Origin: an uncultured Akkermansia sp.
Lineage (GTDB): Bacteria; Verrucomicrobiota; Verrucomicrobiia; Verrucomicrobiales; Akkermansiaceae
Assembly (NCBI GenBank): GCA_947601655.1
Contig: CANQGG010000001.1
Span: forward strand, 84,524-148,523
Reading direction: 5' to 3'
DNA length: 64,000 nucleotides
In this document: in pieces, positions 43,873 through 53,134 of the stretch
Layout of the letters: the number at the start of each line of letters is the position of its first letter
Position numbering within the stretch: the stretch's first letter is position 1
Translations under genes and position numbers: made by a program
Notes under the pieces: model-generated
Databases searched by the model: none
Told to the model about the DNA's origin: nothing
What the model saw: the letters and a program-made list of their open reading frames with translations, nothing else

Positions 43873-44565
43873 TTATTCACCCCCATGGGGTTCACTCGAA
43901 TCAGTCCTGTTGTACAAAAACTCTGCGAAAGCGAAATCTTGTTGATCATCGATATCAACAGCCTTGTGCTTGGGAAGAGTGAGCATATAGGGTCTATGTC
44001 CGAAGAAATAGGACCACTTCACCATATCTTCGCGTGATGCTACATAAAATCCATTAACAATCACTTTCCAATCCGGGAGTTGCTGTGAGGGCACATGCCC
44101 CAGACCTGCTTTGTAATTTACAGGACCCCTACCATCCCATAAGTATTCCTTGAACGATTTCACGGATATAACGCTGTCATATTCTCCACTCAAGACCTCC
44201 TCCTCGTAGGTTCGTATAGCCCCCGCAAAGTCATTTTCATCACACAAAGGACATACGCAGGGAGCCCAAATAACATTCTCCCCCCTTGCCCCGTGCTCCG
44301 CACAATAGGAAACGACTTCTCCAAATGATTTCGTTTTTTCATCCGCGTATTCTATGGGGCGTTTGTGAATAGAAACACCTTCTTCACAAGCCATCTGAAG
44401 CATCTCGGAGCTGTCCGATGAAACTACGATCTCTCCAATCATAGGAACTTTTTTGAGTTGACGGATTTTGTGAATGAGTAAATTAGATTTTCCGAAAGGA
44501 AGGATGTTCTTGTTAGGTAACCGTTTTGAACCTGCCCGGACGGGTATGATAGCGCTGTATTTCAT
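43873..44565 (-). CDS. CMP-sugar synthetase (NeuA/KdsB-like cytidylyltransferase), copy 1
   Basis: The 230-residue nucleotidyltransferase has the CTP-binding signature PVRAGSKRLPNKNILPFG and VVSSDSSEML. These enzymes couple CTP to a 2-keto sugar acid (Neu5Ac, Kdo, pseudaminic or legionaminic acid) for transfer onto surface glycans. It lies 14 bases upstream of the aldolase gene and downstream of a second, distinct member. Confidence 0.88.
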   Translation of the reverse strand: MKYSAIIPVRAGSKRLPNKNILPFGKSNLLIHKIRQLKKVPMIGEIVVSSDSSEMLQMACEEGVSIHKRPIEYADEKTKSFGEVVSYCAEHGARGENVIWAPCVCPLCDENDFAGAIRTYEEEVLSGEYDSVISVKSFKEYLWDGRGPVNYKAGLGHVPSQQLPDWKVIVNGFYVASREDMVKWSYFFGHRPYMLTLPKHKAVDIDDQQDFAFAEFLYNRTDSSEPHGGE

Positions 44566-44613
44566 CCTCTTTATGCAGCTGAAATGTCTGCAGGAGAGGA
44601 TGAGAAATAGCTT

Positions 44614-45300
44614 CTATTGCTTACCCCCCCCCACCCGCATATTGTTGATAATTAGCTTATTATACATAATCTCAGCAATTTCGAAATCTGTAGGTGTATC
44701 AATATCCATGGATTCTCTCTGGCTGATTGCGAAAAAATATGGCGTTTGACCTATAATGTCCTTGCACCGTACCATCGTCTCACGAGGCAAAATATGCACA
44801 ACGTGGTTGAGCAACACGAAGTTTTCCGGCAAGTCCTGCGAGCGAGGCTTACGATTACGATCATAGTTGGCAGCCTTCCCGTCAATCCACAAAAATTCTT
44901 TCAGCGGAGAAACGCTCACCAGAGAATCATGCTTGTGTAAGGTCAGGAATTTCTGAATAGCCAACGAATACGTTTTGTCTTCAACAAGAGGAGCCGTACA
45001 ATTCGTCGCGACTACAATGTCGGCCTCCATATTTTGTGCCATATTTTCGTAGAATTCATTGGGAGACACTTCGCTCGTTGCAAAGTATTCAGCGCGCTTG
45101 ACGGTTTCTGCACCCAGGCGTTGAGCCATCTGAAGCATTTCCTCTGAATTGGAATTGACGACTACGCCGTCCAGCTCAGGAATGCGCAGCATCTGCCTGA
45201 TTTTTATCTCCAGCAAAGAACTGCCCGCAAATGGGGCGATATTCTTATTCTTGACCCGTACGGAACCGGAGCGTACCGGAATGAGAGCCTTGATTTTCAT
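44614..45300 (-). CDS. CMP-sugar synthetase (NeuA-like cytidylyltransferase), copy 2
   Basis: The 228-residue product has PVRSGSVRVKNKNIAPFAG, a looser version of the NeuA CTP-binding loop, and VVNSNSEEML. It aligns end to end with its neighbour but is clearly diverged, so the locus may activate two different acids, or one may be a non-catalytic partner. The last codons (RVGGGKQ) contain a run of nine G; slippage there would change only the extreme C-terminus. Confidence 0.85.
   Translation of the reverse strand: MKIKALIPVRSGSVRVKNKNIAPFAGSSLLEIKIRQMLRIPELDGVVVNSNSEEMLQMAQRLGAETVKRAEYFATSEVSPNEFYENMAQNMEADIVVATNCTAPLVEDKTYSLAIQKFLTLHKHDSLVSVSPLKEFLWIDGKAANYDRNRKPRSQDLPENFVLLNHVVHILPRETMVRCKDIIGQTPYFFAISQRESMDIDTPTDFEIAEIMYNKLIINNMRVGGGKQ
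44624..44632 (+). repeat. C9 homopolymer tract at the 3' end of a CMP-sugar synthetase gene
   Basis: Nine C on the plus strand (nine G in the coding strand), starting within the last six codons. Its effect on function would be small, unlike the two tracts in acylation genes. Confidence 0.7.
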
Positions 45301-45321
45301 TTGTCGATGATTAAAATTGTT

Positions 45322-45687
45322 TCAACCGTGCTGAATATCTTTGGAACCGTCTTCATTTTCTACACCTTCATCGTAAAGTGAGATAAGCTGCGTGTCATCC
45401 GTGAACAAGAAACTGTGGGAAACGTTCGGAGGGATAATGAAGAAATCACCCGTTTTTATCGGATAACTTTCTTTTTCGTGTGTCCGTGTATTCTCCAGCG
45501 AAAGATCGAAATGACCCGAGATCACGAAAAAAGCCTCTTTGTTCCGTTGATGCCAGTGGTTGCCACGAAATGCCCCTGCGACAGAACTGATATAATTAAC
45601 TTGTTTCCATCCGTCATGCACCAGCTGTTTCAGGCATCCTCTCGCGTCTTCAAATTGAAAGTCGGGCTGAATAAATTCGATTAACAT
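45322..45687 (-). CDS. WxcM/FdtA-like cupin (sugar isomerase family)
   Basis: The 121-residue single-domain cupin belongs to the WxcM-like/FdtA family of dTDP-4-keto-hexose 3,4-isomerases. It has RGNHWHQRNKEAFFVISG (metal or substrate-binding His) and IPPNVSHSF. Family members also act on CMP- and GDP-sugars, so the exact substrate is open. A strong Shine-Dalgarno AAGGAGG lies 6 bases before ATG 45687. Confidence 0.82.
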   Translation of the reverse strand: MLIEFIQPDFQFEDARGCLKQLVHDGWKQVNYISSVAGAFRGNHWHQRNKEAFFVISGHFDLSLENTRTHEKESYPIKTGDFFIIPPNVSHSFLFTDDTQLISLYDEGVENEDGSKDIQHG

Positions 45688-45708
45688 GTTATGCCTCCTT
45701 TATTATTG

Positions 45709-47700
45709 TTAGTTTCCTACCACAACGCATAAAAACGAGACGAAAGACACGATGGAGATAATAACACTCAGTACAAACATAGATATTTTCAAACCATAAA
45801 TCCGATTCTGAGATATCTTTGTGAGTTCTCGTCCCGTTAAACCGTAGATTTTAAATCCGCATTTTTCTTCCAACATACTAACATGATGCTCCCAATACGT
45901 CTGTCGATATTTCGAACTGCATGCGGTAAGTAACCATGCAAGAGAAGAGGTCAGACCAATGAACGCAAAGTTTTTTTTCATTTGTGGATCATCCACCATG
46001 TACAATGCCATCCCTAATACAACCGTAATGCAGAAAAACATCATAAAATACTTATGCAAAGCATTTGCCTCGGCAATTCGATTCGTATCAGCTTTCAAGT
46101 AAGCGGCATTAATACGTTCTGTCGATGGGTTCTCCATGCCGAAAACCCTGACAAGATATTCCTTGAGCGCCTTTCTCCGTCTGAGGAGTTGTGTATATCG
46201 TATTGTCTTTTTATCGTACTGCTTTCGCATGATGCACGATTGCTTGATGTTTCCGAACGCGATATGGGACAACAATCGGATACATTGATATTTAATGAAA
46301 TGAATCTTGGGAACGCGGCAATATTGCCCTAATTCTGATGATATTTTTTGGATATCCGAATTATCCGGATAGTCCATGTAAAGACACAAATTTCTCCTTG
46401 ACTCCTTTGGGTCAAAATACATTTTCTTCCAAACGTGATTCCTCTCAGAACATCCTAGAAAGGTATTTATTCTCTTTACGGTCTCCTCATAATGCTCGAT
46501 GCAATCGTCAAATCTCAGAACCAGTACATTTTTCTTCTGGCAATGAATCCACGGTGCAATATGATGCTTAAAATAGGCAATGAATTTATCCACGGTCTCA
46601 AAATCGGGGTGCACTGGTTCATCCATGCTCTTACTCTGCGAAAGAGCCTGAATATATTGATTTCTAGGATCCCTATAGACCACAATAAATTTTTGTTCAT
46701 CGTCCAAAAAAGACATCGCATCCTCAAAGGGAACTCGAACCGTCAAATTAAAAAATACTCTGAATTCTTTTCCGACAAATGAATGAAGCCAAGCAGAAAG
46801 GTGTCGCTGAACAATGGTACAGAAGCTGGCGCGGACCTTGTCTGATGTCTTATAAAAGATTTTAGGGGTATCTCCTTCTATGACAACAAATGGAAAATTC
46901 TTGAATTCTTCAGAATATTCCGATGGAAATCTGAAAGTTGGGTCGTCCAGATAAAGCGCCAGTTCCTCCGAGCAACAAGTCAACTCTGCGAACAGCTTAT
47001 TCATTTGGATAACAAAAGCATCATTATGGACAATGGATACTTCGTAACCATGAACATCTACACGGTTGTAAAAGTAATACATCTGCCCGATAAAATGTTT
47101 CAAGGCACCATCATTCCAAATGAGGTCATGACTTTGTATTTCTCGATGCAGATTTGATATGCGTCCGACAAAGCGCATTTCTGCAGAGCGTTCAATGTCA
47201 AAATTTTCAAATTCCGAAAGGTAGTCCCATATAACGCCAGACCCTGAATTGGTAAATCCTTGTGTTGCGACTGGTATACTCCGTTTTTGATGCTCATTAG
47301 GAGCTGTATCCGACCAACTGATCCCAATGCAAACGGGTTCCTTCTGATCCCCCTTGTTTATTTTTAATTTCAGGACAAGTTCAAGTGAGCCGTTGACACT
47401 TTGTTTTAATGGCAAAGTATGGTACGAATTCTTATGATCCTGGTCTATCAGGATTTTACCGAGGTATTCCTCACCCGCCCAAACATCTATTTCTCTGCTG
47501 GCATCATACGTGAAAATCCTGTAATTCCAAAAATGAAATGAGACATATCTGGCATTTCTCACTCTTTTTATCACGAGGCGTCCATTTTTTGGTATCAAAA
47601 TGCCTGCAAATCTGCCATCAGGTTGTACAGACCTTTTTACATTCTCTAACTCGTAGAGATTTGCATCCTCTTCTGTATTAAATCTGATAAAATTTTTCAT
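45709..47700 (-). CDS. Sulfotransferase-like protein with C-terminal membrane domain
   Basis: The 663-residue product has an N-terminal beta region (about 1-130), then a sulfotransferase-like domain with a recognisable 3'-phosphate-binding motif FIVVYRDPRNQYIQAL (about 335-350) and later VLRFDDCIEH. The PAPS 5'-phosphate loop (usually PKSGTT) is not clear, though YKTSDKVRASF may stand for it. After residue ~545 come three to four hydrophobic segments around a helical hairpin (WEHHVSMLEEKCGFKIYG), like small membrane proteins of capsule loci. It may sulfate the polysaccharide at the membrane. GGAGG lies 8 bases before the ATG. Confidence 0.68.
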   Translation of the reverse strand: MKNFIRFNTEEDANLYELENVKRSVQPDGRFAGILIPKNGRLVIKRVRNARYVSFHFWNYRIFTYDASREIDVWAGEEYLGKILIDQDHKNSYHTLPLKQSVNGSLELVLKLKINKGDQKEPVCIGISWSDTAPNEHQKRSIPVATQGFTNSGSGVIWDYLSEFENFDIERSAEMRFVGRISNLHREIQSHDLIWNDGALKHFIGQMYYFYNRVDVHGYEVSIVHNDAFVIQMNKLFAELTCCSEELALYLDDPTFRFPSEYSEEFKNFPFVVIEGDTPKIFYKTSDKVRASFCTIVQRHLSAWLHSFVGKEFRVFFNLTVRVPFEDAMSFLDDEQKFIVVYRDPRNQYIQALSQSKSMDEPVHPDFETVDKFIAYFKHHIAPWIHCQKKNVLVLRFDDCIEHYEETVKRINTFLGCSERNHVWKKMYFDPKESRRNLCLYMDYPDNSDIQKISSELGQYCRVPKIHFIKYQCIRLLSHIAFGNIKQSCIMRKQYDKKTIRYTQLLRRRKALKEYLVRVFGMENPSTERINAAYLKADTNRIAEANALHKYFMMFFCITVVLGMALYMVDDPQMKKNFAFIGLTSSLAWLLTACSSKYRQTYWEHHVSMLEEKCGFKIYGLTGRELTKISQNRIYGLKISMFVLSVIISIVSFVSFLCVVVGN

Positions 47701-47703
47701 CTA

Positions 47704-48585
47704 TTATACCTCCAAATGAATTTTTTGAATGTCGAGCAAGGACTTAACCCTACAGTTATCCAGGGTGCAGCTGGCGGCGCGTCTGGCTTTGAAAATGCCC
47801 GTATTTTGTTTCACAGATACCGGCTGAATCAGGGATGAGTCCAGTCCATATTTCTCCGCCAATGCCAGAGCAGCATCGTACTTGCTCATGACATCGTCCC
47901 CGGCGATGTTGACAATCTTTTCCGGGCAGGAACCAAACTTTTCTATCAAGGAAACCAAGTAGAAACCGCACTGGTCAAAGCTGAGCGTTGAACGGTAAGA
48001 GTCGCAGAACATCTCCACCGGTTTCCCGGCCTCAAGGTCGGCCTTGATACGGTCAAAGAAGTGCGGGCGCCCCTCTACAAGAGAGGGTCCGAAAATAAAG
48101 GGAAATCGCACCACATTCAGACCCTTGGTCAGGCAGATATGCTCCGCCAGCGCCTTATGCTTGCCATACAGATTGACCGGGGCGCATAAATCTTCCTCCT
48201 TAAATTTTCTGTCCTTGGAACCTTCGCCATACACCGTATCGGTGGAGGAGTAATAGAAACACCCAGCCTTGCGGAAGAGATGAACCGCCTGAGCCAGAGC
48301 TACGATATTGATCTGCCAAGCTTTTTCGGGGAACTCCTCGACCTGGTCCGGGTGATGAAATGCTGCCAAATAAATGATCTTTGTCGATTCATCCACCCTG
48401 TCCGACAGGGACTGCAAGGCGGCAGCGTCGCAGACATCCAATGGGAGCCATTCCACGTGTGGATGGGAAAACACCGGCTTGGTCTTTTGGCGATAAGTTG
48501 CCAACACCTTCTCCTCGGTATGCTGCAGAATATTCTTCATGCAATACCGACCCAAATATCCGCTGGCTCCGATAATTAAATACAT
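47704..48585 (-). CDS. NAD-dependent sugar epimerase/reductase (SDR, RmlD-like)
   Basis: The 293-residue extended SDR has the NAD(P)-binding motif GASGYLG, the catalytic SSTDTVYG and the YGKHK Tyr-x3-Lys. It resembles RmlD/4-keto-sugar reductases, so it may finish a GDP- or CMP-linked deoxysugar. Its ATG overlaps the stop of the glycosyltransferase gene by 10 bases. A decayed copy of the same gene lies at 50680-51050. Confidence 0.88.
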   Translation of the reverse strand: MYLIIGASGYLGRYCMKNILQHTEEKVLATYRQKTKPVFSHPHVEWLPLDVCDAAALQSLSDRVDESTKIIYLAAFHHPDQVEEFPEKAWQINIVALAQAVHLFRKAGCFYYSSTDTVYGEGSKDRKFKEEDLCAPVNLYGKHKALAEHICLTKGLNVVRFPFIFGPSLVEGRPHFFDRIKADLEAGKPVEMFCDSYRSTLSFDQCGFYLVSLIEKFGSCPEKIVNIAGDDVMSKYDAALALAEKYGLDSSLIQPVSVKQNTGIFKARRAASCTLDNCRVKSLLDIQKIHLEV

Positions 48586-50693
48586 AGACGTTTCCGCTCC
48601 TGTTCAATCTGGTTGTATTCATCCTTCATACGCCTGATCTTCTCCTTCATGCGCGCTCGTTTTGTTCGATTTCTCGTGACAAGCAAATAGCCTCTGATGA
48701 CCATAGTGTGATACTTGAGCTTGGATTGGTATAGCTTCAGGAACCACCGGCGGCGACGTTCCTCGGTACGCACCAGGGGAGCGCTCATAACAGAGGATTG
48801 TTGCGTGAGCGGGTGAAGAACCTGCCAAAGCTCGTACTCGTACACGATCATTCCATGGATGAAGTTGATTTGCTTATCCCTGTCCATGGTCATGGGATGA
48901 CTCGTTATCAATGCCTCGTGGCAACCACACGTCATGCGCTCCGAGTAGGCAAAGTCCCGTTTCAACTTGAAGTAAGCCACATTGAGGAACGCCGAGACTT
49001 CCAATCCATCCAGGCACGAGCTGACGGGCTCTGTCAAGATGTCTTCTATCTCCTTGCGCATCAAAAACATTCCACTCACGTTCCGAATTCGGTCCGGCCA
49101 GAAACAGTCATAAATTTCCTTTGGCTTGATGAGCCCATTCAACAGGCGATAACGGTTGGTATCCATTGAATCCAGAAATGTTCCCGAATATGCGGCGACT
49201 TTATCGGGATGATCCTCCAGAGTACGTTTCAACGTCGCGATGTGATCCCGAAACATGGTCTCGGAGCCGTCCAGAATGCACAAATAGTCGTGGGGTATTT
49301 GATGGATCACGTCGAACAACATCTGACCTCGCGTCATCCATTTGTACTGCAACTGATCAAAGACGGGATAGGAATTTATGCAAGTCTTTGCTTTTGTGTT
49401 CAGAGAAGAAATGAAACATTGGATTTCTCCTTCCATGGACATGCCACAACAAATAGCCAGTACGATGCTCTTATCGAATTGTTTGCTGATATTCCGGATA
49501 GAGTTCTTCAGCAATTTTTTCTCCCGTTTGCCAAAAATCGTCGAATCCACAAAATGGACAGCGAGTGTCGTGGTTTCGTTATTTCTGGCATACAGCGCTT
49601 CAGCAACCGCCTTTTTGCGCTTTTCGTGGTTGTTGATGATATCGGTTAATTGCTTCTCAAGTGTGAACTTTTCCAGGAAAATTTCCTGTGCCCTCTGAGC
49701 TAATTTCCGCGCATCTTCCCTGTTGTTCGTAATCCAATCCAGATGCTCTTTGATTTGCCGGAACATTCGATCGGGGTGATCTTTGTCGAAATCCACATAC
49801 AGGATGGAATCCCTAAAGTGTCTTTTAATGAAGCGATTTGCATCAGATATGATAACAGCGCCGGCAGCGCATCCCTCGTACACACGGCTGCTGGCTGCCC
49901 CCGCCCGATAATGGAAATCGGACGACAGAGCTAAGACGACGCCGCACCGGTGCGCCTCTTCGACAAGTGAAAAACCATCGAACGGAATGCTGCCTTTGTA
50001 TGATCGATACCCCTTCCAATTATTGGATGGTCCATAGAATTCGACATTATCCAGTCGGTCTAATTGATGAAACAGACCTTCATGCCTTGGCGCAGCTCCA
50101 ACTACTCTCTCCCAGTTGATGCCGCAGTAAAATAAGGTTGGATTCTCCAGGTTCGGCTTTTTTGCAGCCGTTGCTGGCAAACTGGCTGTCAGCGAAGAAG
50201 CTCCTTCCAAATGACGAGGCGTATCAATGAGCATAGCTTTCAAAGGCTCTGACATGCCGCCATCGTCGTAGATCAGAAAATCATCACTTGAAATGATATT
50301 CTTAATTATATGAGGGTATGCACTGTATTGCAAAGGAATAGATGCCGGAATCCACAAGGTTTTGTAGGTAAATGCATCCAAATTCTTAAAATCCTCATAA
50401 TGAATAATTAGAAGGAATTTAACAGTTTCATCGTTTAAGATTTGCGGAGTAACCCAATATTTTTCATCGAGGATGTGACGCTCCTTAGAAATAACGATGA
50501 TTTTGTATCCCAGATTAGCTGCCGCAACCTTAAATCGATTTAGAAATTCAATTTCCGCACATTGGGCGTCTCCGGGCCATGAGTACACAACCGCAATCGT
50601 CTTTTCTCTACCACAGGGGGATAGAGGGGTTTCGTCATCCTGAGTGTCCCCGATGCCGGTCGCACAGCCTACAGAAGACGGAACTTCCGCCAT
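48576..50693 (-). CDS. Two-domain glycosyltransferase (GT-B plus GT-A-like), copy 2; start uncertain
   Basis: About 705 residues. The first half is a CgeB-like GT-B glycosyltransferase (TLFYCGINWERVVG, YKGSIPFDGFSLVEEAHRCG, YRAGAASSRVYEGCAAGAVI). The second has a GT-A-like core (DYLCILDGSETMF). It is a paralogue of 51056-53071 along its whole length, but where that protein starts with Met, this one reads CGREKTIAVVYSWPG with no start codon. The nearest usable ATG (50693) lies inside the decayed epimerase copy, so about 30 residues of its N-terminus derive from that remnant. Alternatives are a downstream GTG in the first strand, or a non-functional gene. Confidence 0.75.
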   Translation of the reverse strand: MAEVPSSVGCATGIGDTQDDETPLSPCGREKTIAVVYSWPGDAQCAEIEFLNRFKVAAANLGYKIIVISKERHILDEKYWVTPQILNDETVKFLLIIHYEDFKNLDAFTYKTLWIPASIPLQYSAYPHIIKNIISSDDFLIYDDGGMSEPLKAMLIDTPRHLEGASSLTASLPATAAKKPNLENPTLFYCGINWERVVGAAPRHEGLFHQLDRLDNVEFYGPSNNWKGYRSYKGSIPFDGFSLVEEAHRCGVVLALSSDFHYRAGAASSRVYEGCAAGAVIISDANRFIKRHFRDSILYVDFDKDHPDRMFRQIKEHLDWITNNREDARKLAQRAQEIFLEKFTLEKQLTDIINNHEKRKKAVAEALYARNNETTTLAVHFVDSTIFGKREKKLLKNSIRNISKQFDKSIVLAICCGMSMEGEIQCFISSLNTKAKTCINSYPVFDQLQYKWMTRGQMLFDVIHQIPHDYLCILDGSETMFRDHIATLKRTLEDHPDKVAAYSGTFLDSMDTNRYRLLNGLIKPKEIYDCFWPDRIRNVSGMFLMRKEIEDILTEPVSSCLDGLEVSAFLNVAYFKLKRDFAYSERMTCGCHEALITSHPMTMDRDKQINFIHGMIVYEYELWQVLHPLTQQSSVMSAPLVRTEERRRRWFLKLYQSKLKYHTMVIRGYLLVTRNRTKRARMKEKIRRMKDEYNQIEQERKRLCI

Positions 50694-51050
50694 ACACCTT
50701 GTCGGTGAAGAAATAATGGGGGGCTCCTGTTCTGCGGGAGAATGGAACCGACTGAACCAAAGCCCAGGTATTAATCTTTTATCCTTTCTCAGGAAACTCT
50801 TCGACCTGATCCGGGCGAAGAAATGCCGCCATATAAATAACTTTGTCGACTCATTTACCCCTTCCGACAGGGTATGCAAAGCAGCAATATCGCCAACGAT
50901 CAATGGGTACCTTCTTACTCGAGAATAAGGAAGTACCGGCTTACCCCTTTGGCAATAACCTGTCAACACCTTCTTCATGATCTTCTGCTGAATGCTCCCC
51001 TTATGCAACGGCGACCTAAATATCCGCCATCTTTGATAATTAAATGCTCA
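50680..51050 (-). pseudogene. Decayed 5' copy of the SDR epimerase gene
   Basis: DNA here matches the start of the intact epimerase gene (47704-48585): TTTAATTATC, GGCGGATATTTAGGTCGCCG (against GGATATTTGGGTCGG), AAGGTGTTG, and in protein ESTKLF against ESTKII and TDKVYGGS against TDTVYGEGS. The start codon is lost (CAT follows where TAT stood), frameshifts and stops interrupt it, and homology ends after about 125 of 293 codons, where the next glycosyltransferase begins. Confidence 0.85.
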
Positions 51051-51055
51051 CCCCT

Positions 51056-53071
51056 CTATTTGGTTTGAGAATACTCGTGTTTCAGTTTTTCGATTTTCCT
51101 GCGAATTCTGGCACGTCCATCCTTGTTGTTTGCCATTAAACGAATACAGTTCCACATGATTTCTATGACCAATCTTTTTCGGAACTTGCGTCTCATCATT
51201 TTGAAAAGATGTTTATCAACCTCACGGAATTCATGCGATCCTGTCTCCGAAGAAACCGCGATGCTCGCGGGACAGGATGCCAGCCATTCTTCATATCCAG
51301 TCTGCACGAGTCCTTGCACAAAATTAATTTGCATCGGAGTTGTCATAACTTTCTGAAAATCAATATTAATACTTTGTTTTTTTCCGACCGTCATGAAGCT
51401 AGAATACTTAACGGGTAGTTGGTGATTGAATATGGCCAGATTTAACAAGGCATTTGGCAAACATTCGTCCAGGAAGGGTTCTGCCTCTGCTGGTAAAAGT
51501 TCCGCAGCTTCAGCACGAAATAAAAACATGCCTGCAGGATGCGGATAACGACTCGGATAATAACCATTGTAAAAATCGAATTGGCGAATTACCTCCCTCA
51601 AATGCGGATAACGCATGCCGTCGAGTGCATCCAGAAAATCTCCGGCATAGGCTGCAATAGACTGGGCATGATCCTCCAACGTCCGGACCAATGTTGTGAC
51701 ATGCGTGGAAAACATGATCTCGGAGCCGTCCAAAAGCATAAAATACTGGTGGGGAATCTGCTTAATGACCTGAGCAAAAGCTTCGCCTCTTGATAAGGTT
51801 TTATTGGAAAAGTCGTCAAAAAAGTTAACACCGATCAAGTGGACAGAAACGCTTGAGTTCTCAATGTACTTTTCCAATTCACTTTCAACACCTTTGTCAC
51901 AACATACCGCCAGTACCACATTAGAGTTTCTCTGAATCTCAGCATTATGAATAGCGTTATTCAAAATGGCAAGTTCGTTACTCGTCAATATATCTGTATC
52001 CAAAAACAGGACAAGAAGTGTCTGCCCTTTGGCATCGCGGGCATACATCGCTTGTTTAACAGCTTCTTTCCGTTTAGAATGATTGGAGATGATATCCAAA
52101 AGCTGTTTTTCCAAAGAGAACTTTTCAAGGAAAATTTGCTGCGCTTTTTGGGCTTTCTCAAAAGCTTGATCAGGATGCTGTTTGATCCAATCCAGATGCA
52201 TTCGGATCTGAGTGAACATTTTATCCGGATGCTTTTTATCATAAGCAATGTAGAGAACAGAATCACCGAAGTGATTTTTGATAAAACGATTAGTATCGGA
52301 GATCGTTATAGCGCCACCGGCACAGGCTTCATAAATGCGGTTCGTTGCTGCTCCGGCGCGATAATGGTAATCCGATGAGAGAGCAAGAACAACACCGCAT
52401 TGATGAATTTCATTGATTAATGAGGTCCCATCAAATGGAATAGAGCCTCGGTAGCGCCTATAGCCGTCCCATGAATGCTCGGGACCGTATAGATTAACAT
52501 CCTCCTGCTTATCTAACAAAGCGAACAACCCGCTATGCCGGGATTCAGCGCCGCTGATAAATCTTTCCCAATTAACCCCGCAATAAAACAAGACAGGGTT
52601 CTCAGGGATCTGGGGCTCGATAGCTGCAGTCTTGGAAAATGAGGCTGTCAGAGATGAAGCATCGGATAAATCGCGGGGATGATCAGATAAAAGTGTTTTG
52701 AGATGGTTGCTCATCCCCCCGTCGTCATAAATCAAATAATCATCGTGAGAGGCAATATTTTTTGCGTACAAATGGTAGAGGTCATATTGAAGGGTAATTT
52801 TTGGCGGGTTCCAAAGAACGTGATAATGAAAGGCATCTTGCATTTTAATGTCCTCATAATGCATAGACAAGATAAAATCCAATGCTGAAGGATCAATCCT
52901 TTCATCCGTCCTTTGAAAATGCTCATCAACAAGAAAGCCTTCTTTTGTCACGCAAATCAATTCAGCGCCGATATTTTCAGCGGCAACTTTCATGCGGTTG
53001 ATAACTTCTGATTCGGCATTTTTCACTCCCCACGGCCAAGTATCTATGACTCCAAATCTTATTTTTTTCAT
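51056..53071 (-). CDS. Two-domain glycosyltransferase (GT-B plus GT-A-like), copy 1
   Basis: The 671-residue product begins MKKIRFGVIDTWPWG, a Rossmann-like first strand. A CgeB-like GT-B glycosyltransferase follows (VLFYCGVNWERFISG, YRGSIPFDGTSLINEIHQCG, YRAGAATNRIYEACAGGAIT, about 150-290), then a GT-A-like region (YFMLLDGSEIMFSTHV, about 430-450). The tail is basic and helical. It probably adds one or two sugars during repeat-unit assembly on the cytoplasmic face. An AGGA lies about 10 bases before ATG 53071. Confidence 0.82.
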   Translation of the reverse strand: MKKIRFGVIDTWPWGVKNAESEVINRMKVAAENIGAELICVTKEGFLVDEHFQRTDERIDPSALDFILSMHYEDIKMQDAFHYHVLWNPPKITLQYDLYHLYAKNIASHDDYLIYDDGGMSNHLKTLLSDHPRDLSDASSLTASFSKTAAIEPQIPENPVLFYCGVNWERFISGAESRHSGLFALLDKQEDVNLYGPEHSWDGYRRYRGSIPFDGTSLINEIHQCGVVLALSSDYHYRAGAATNRIYEACAGGAITISDTNRFIKNHFGDSVLYIAYDKKHPDKMFTQIRMHLDWIKQHPDQAFEKAQKAQQIFLEKFSLEKQLLDIISNHSKRKEAVKQAMYARDAKGQTLLVLFLDTDILTSNELAILNNAIHNAEIQRNSNVVLAVCCDKGVESELEKYIENSSVSVHLIGVNFFDDFSNKTLSRGEAFAQVIKQIPHQYFMLLDGSEIMFSTHVTTLVRTLEDHAQSIAAYAGDFLDALDGMRYPHLREVIRQFDFYNGYYPSRYPHPAGMFLFRAEAAELLPAEAEPFLDECLPNALLNLAIFNHQLPVKYSSFMTVGKKQSINIDFQKVMTTPMQINFVQGLVQTGYEEWLASCPASIAVSSETGSHEFREVDKHLFKMMRRKFRKRLVIEIMWNCIRLMANNKDGRARIRRKIEKLKHEYSQTK

Positions 53072-53134
53072 TCTGTATTTTCCTTTTTATATTTCCACTT
53101 CGATAGCCTTTTCTTTAACAGTTTTCAATATCAC

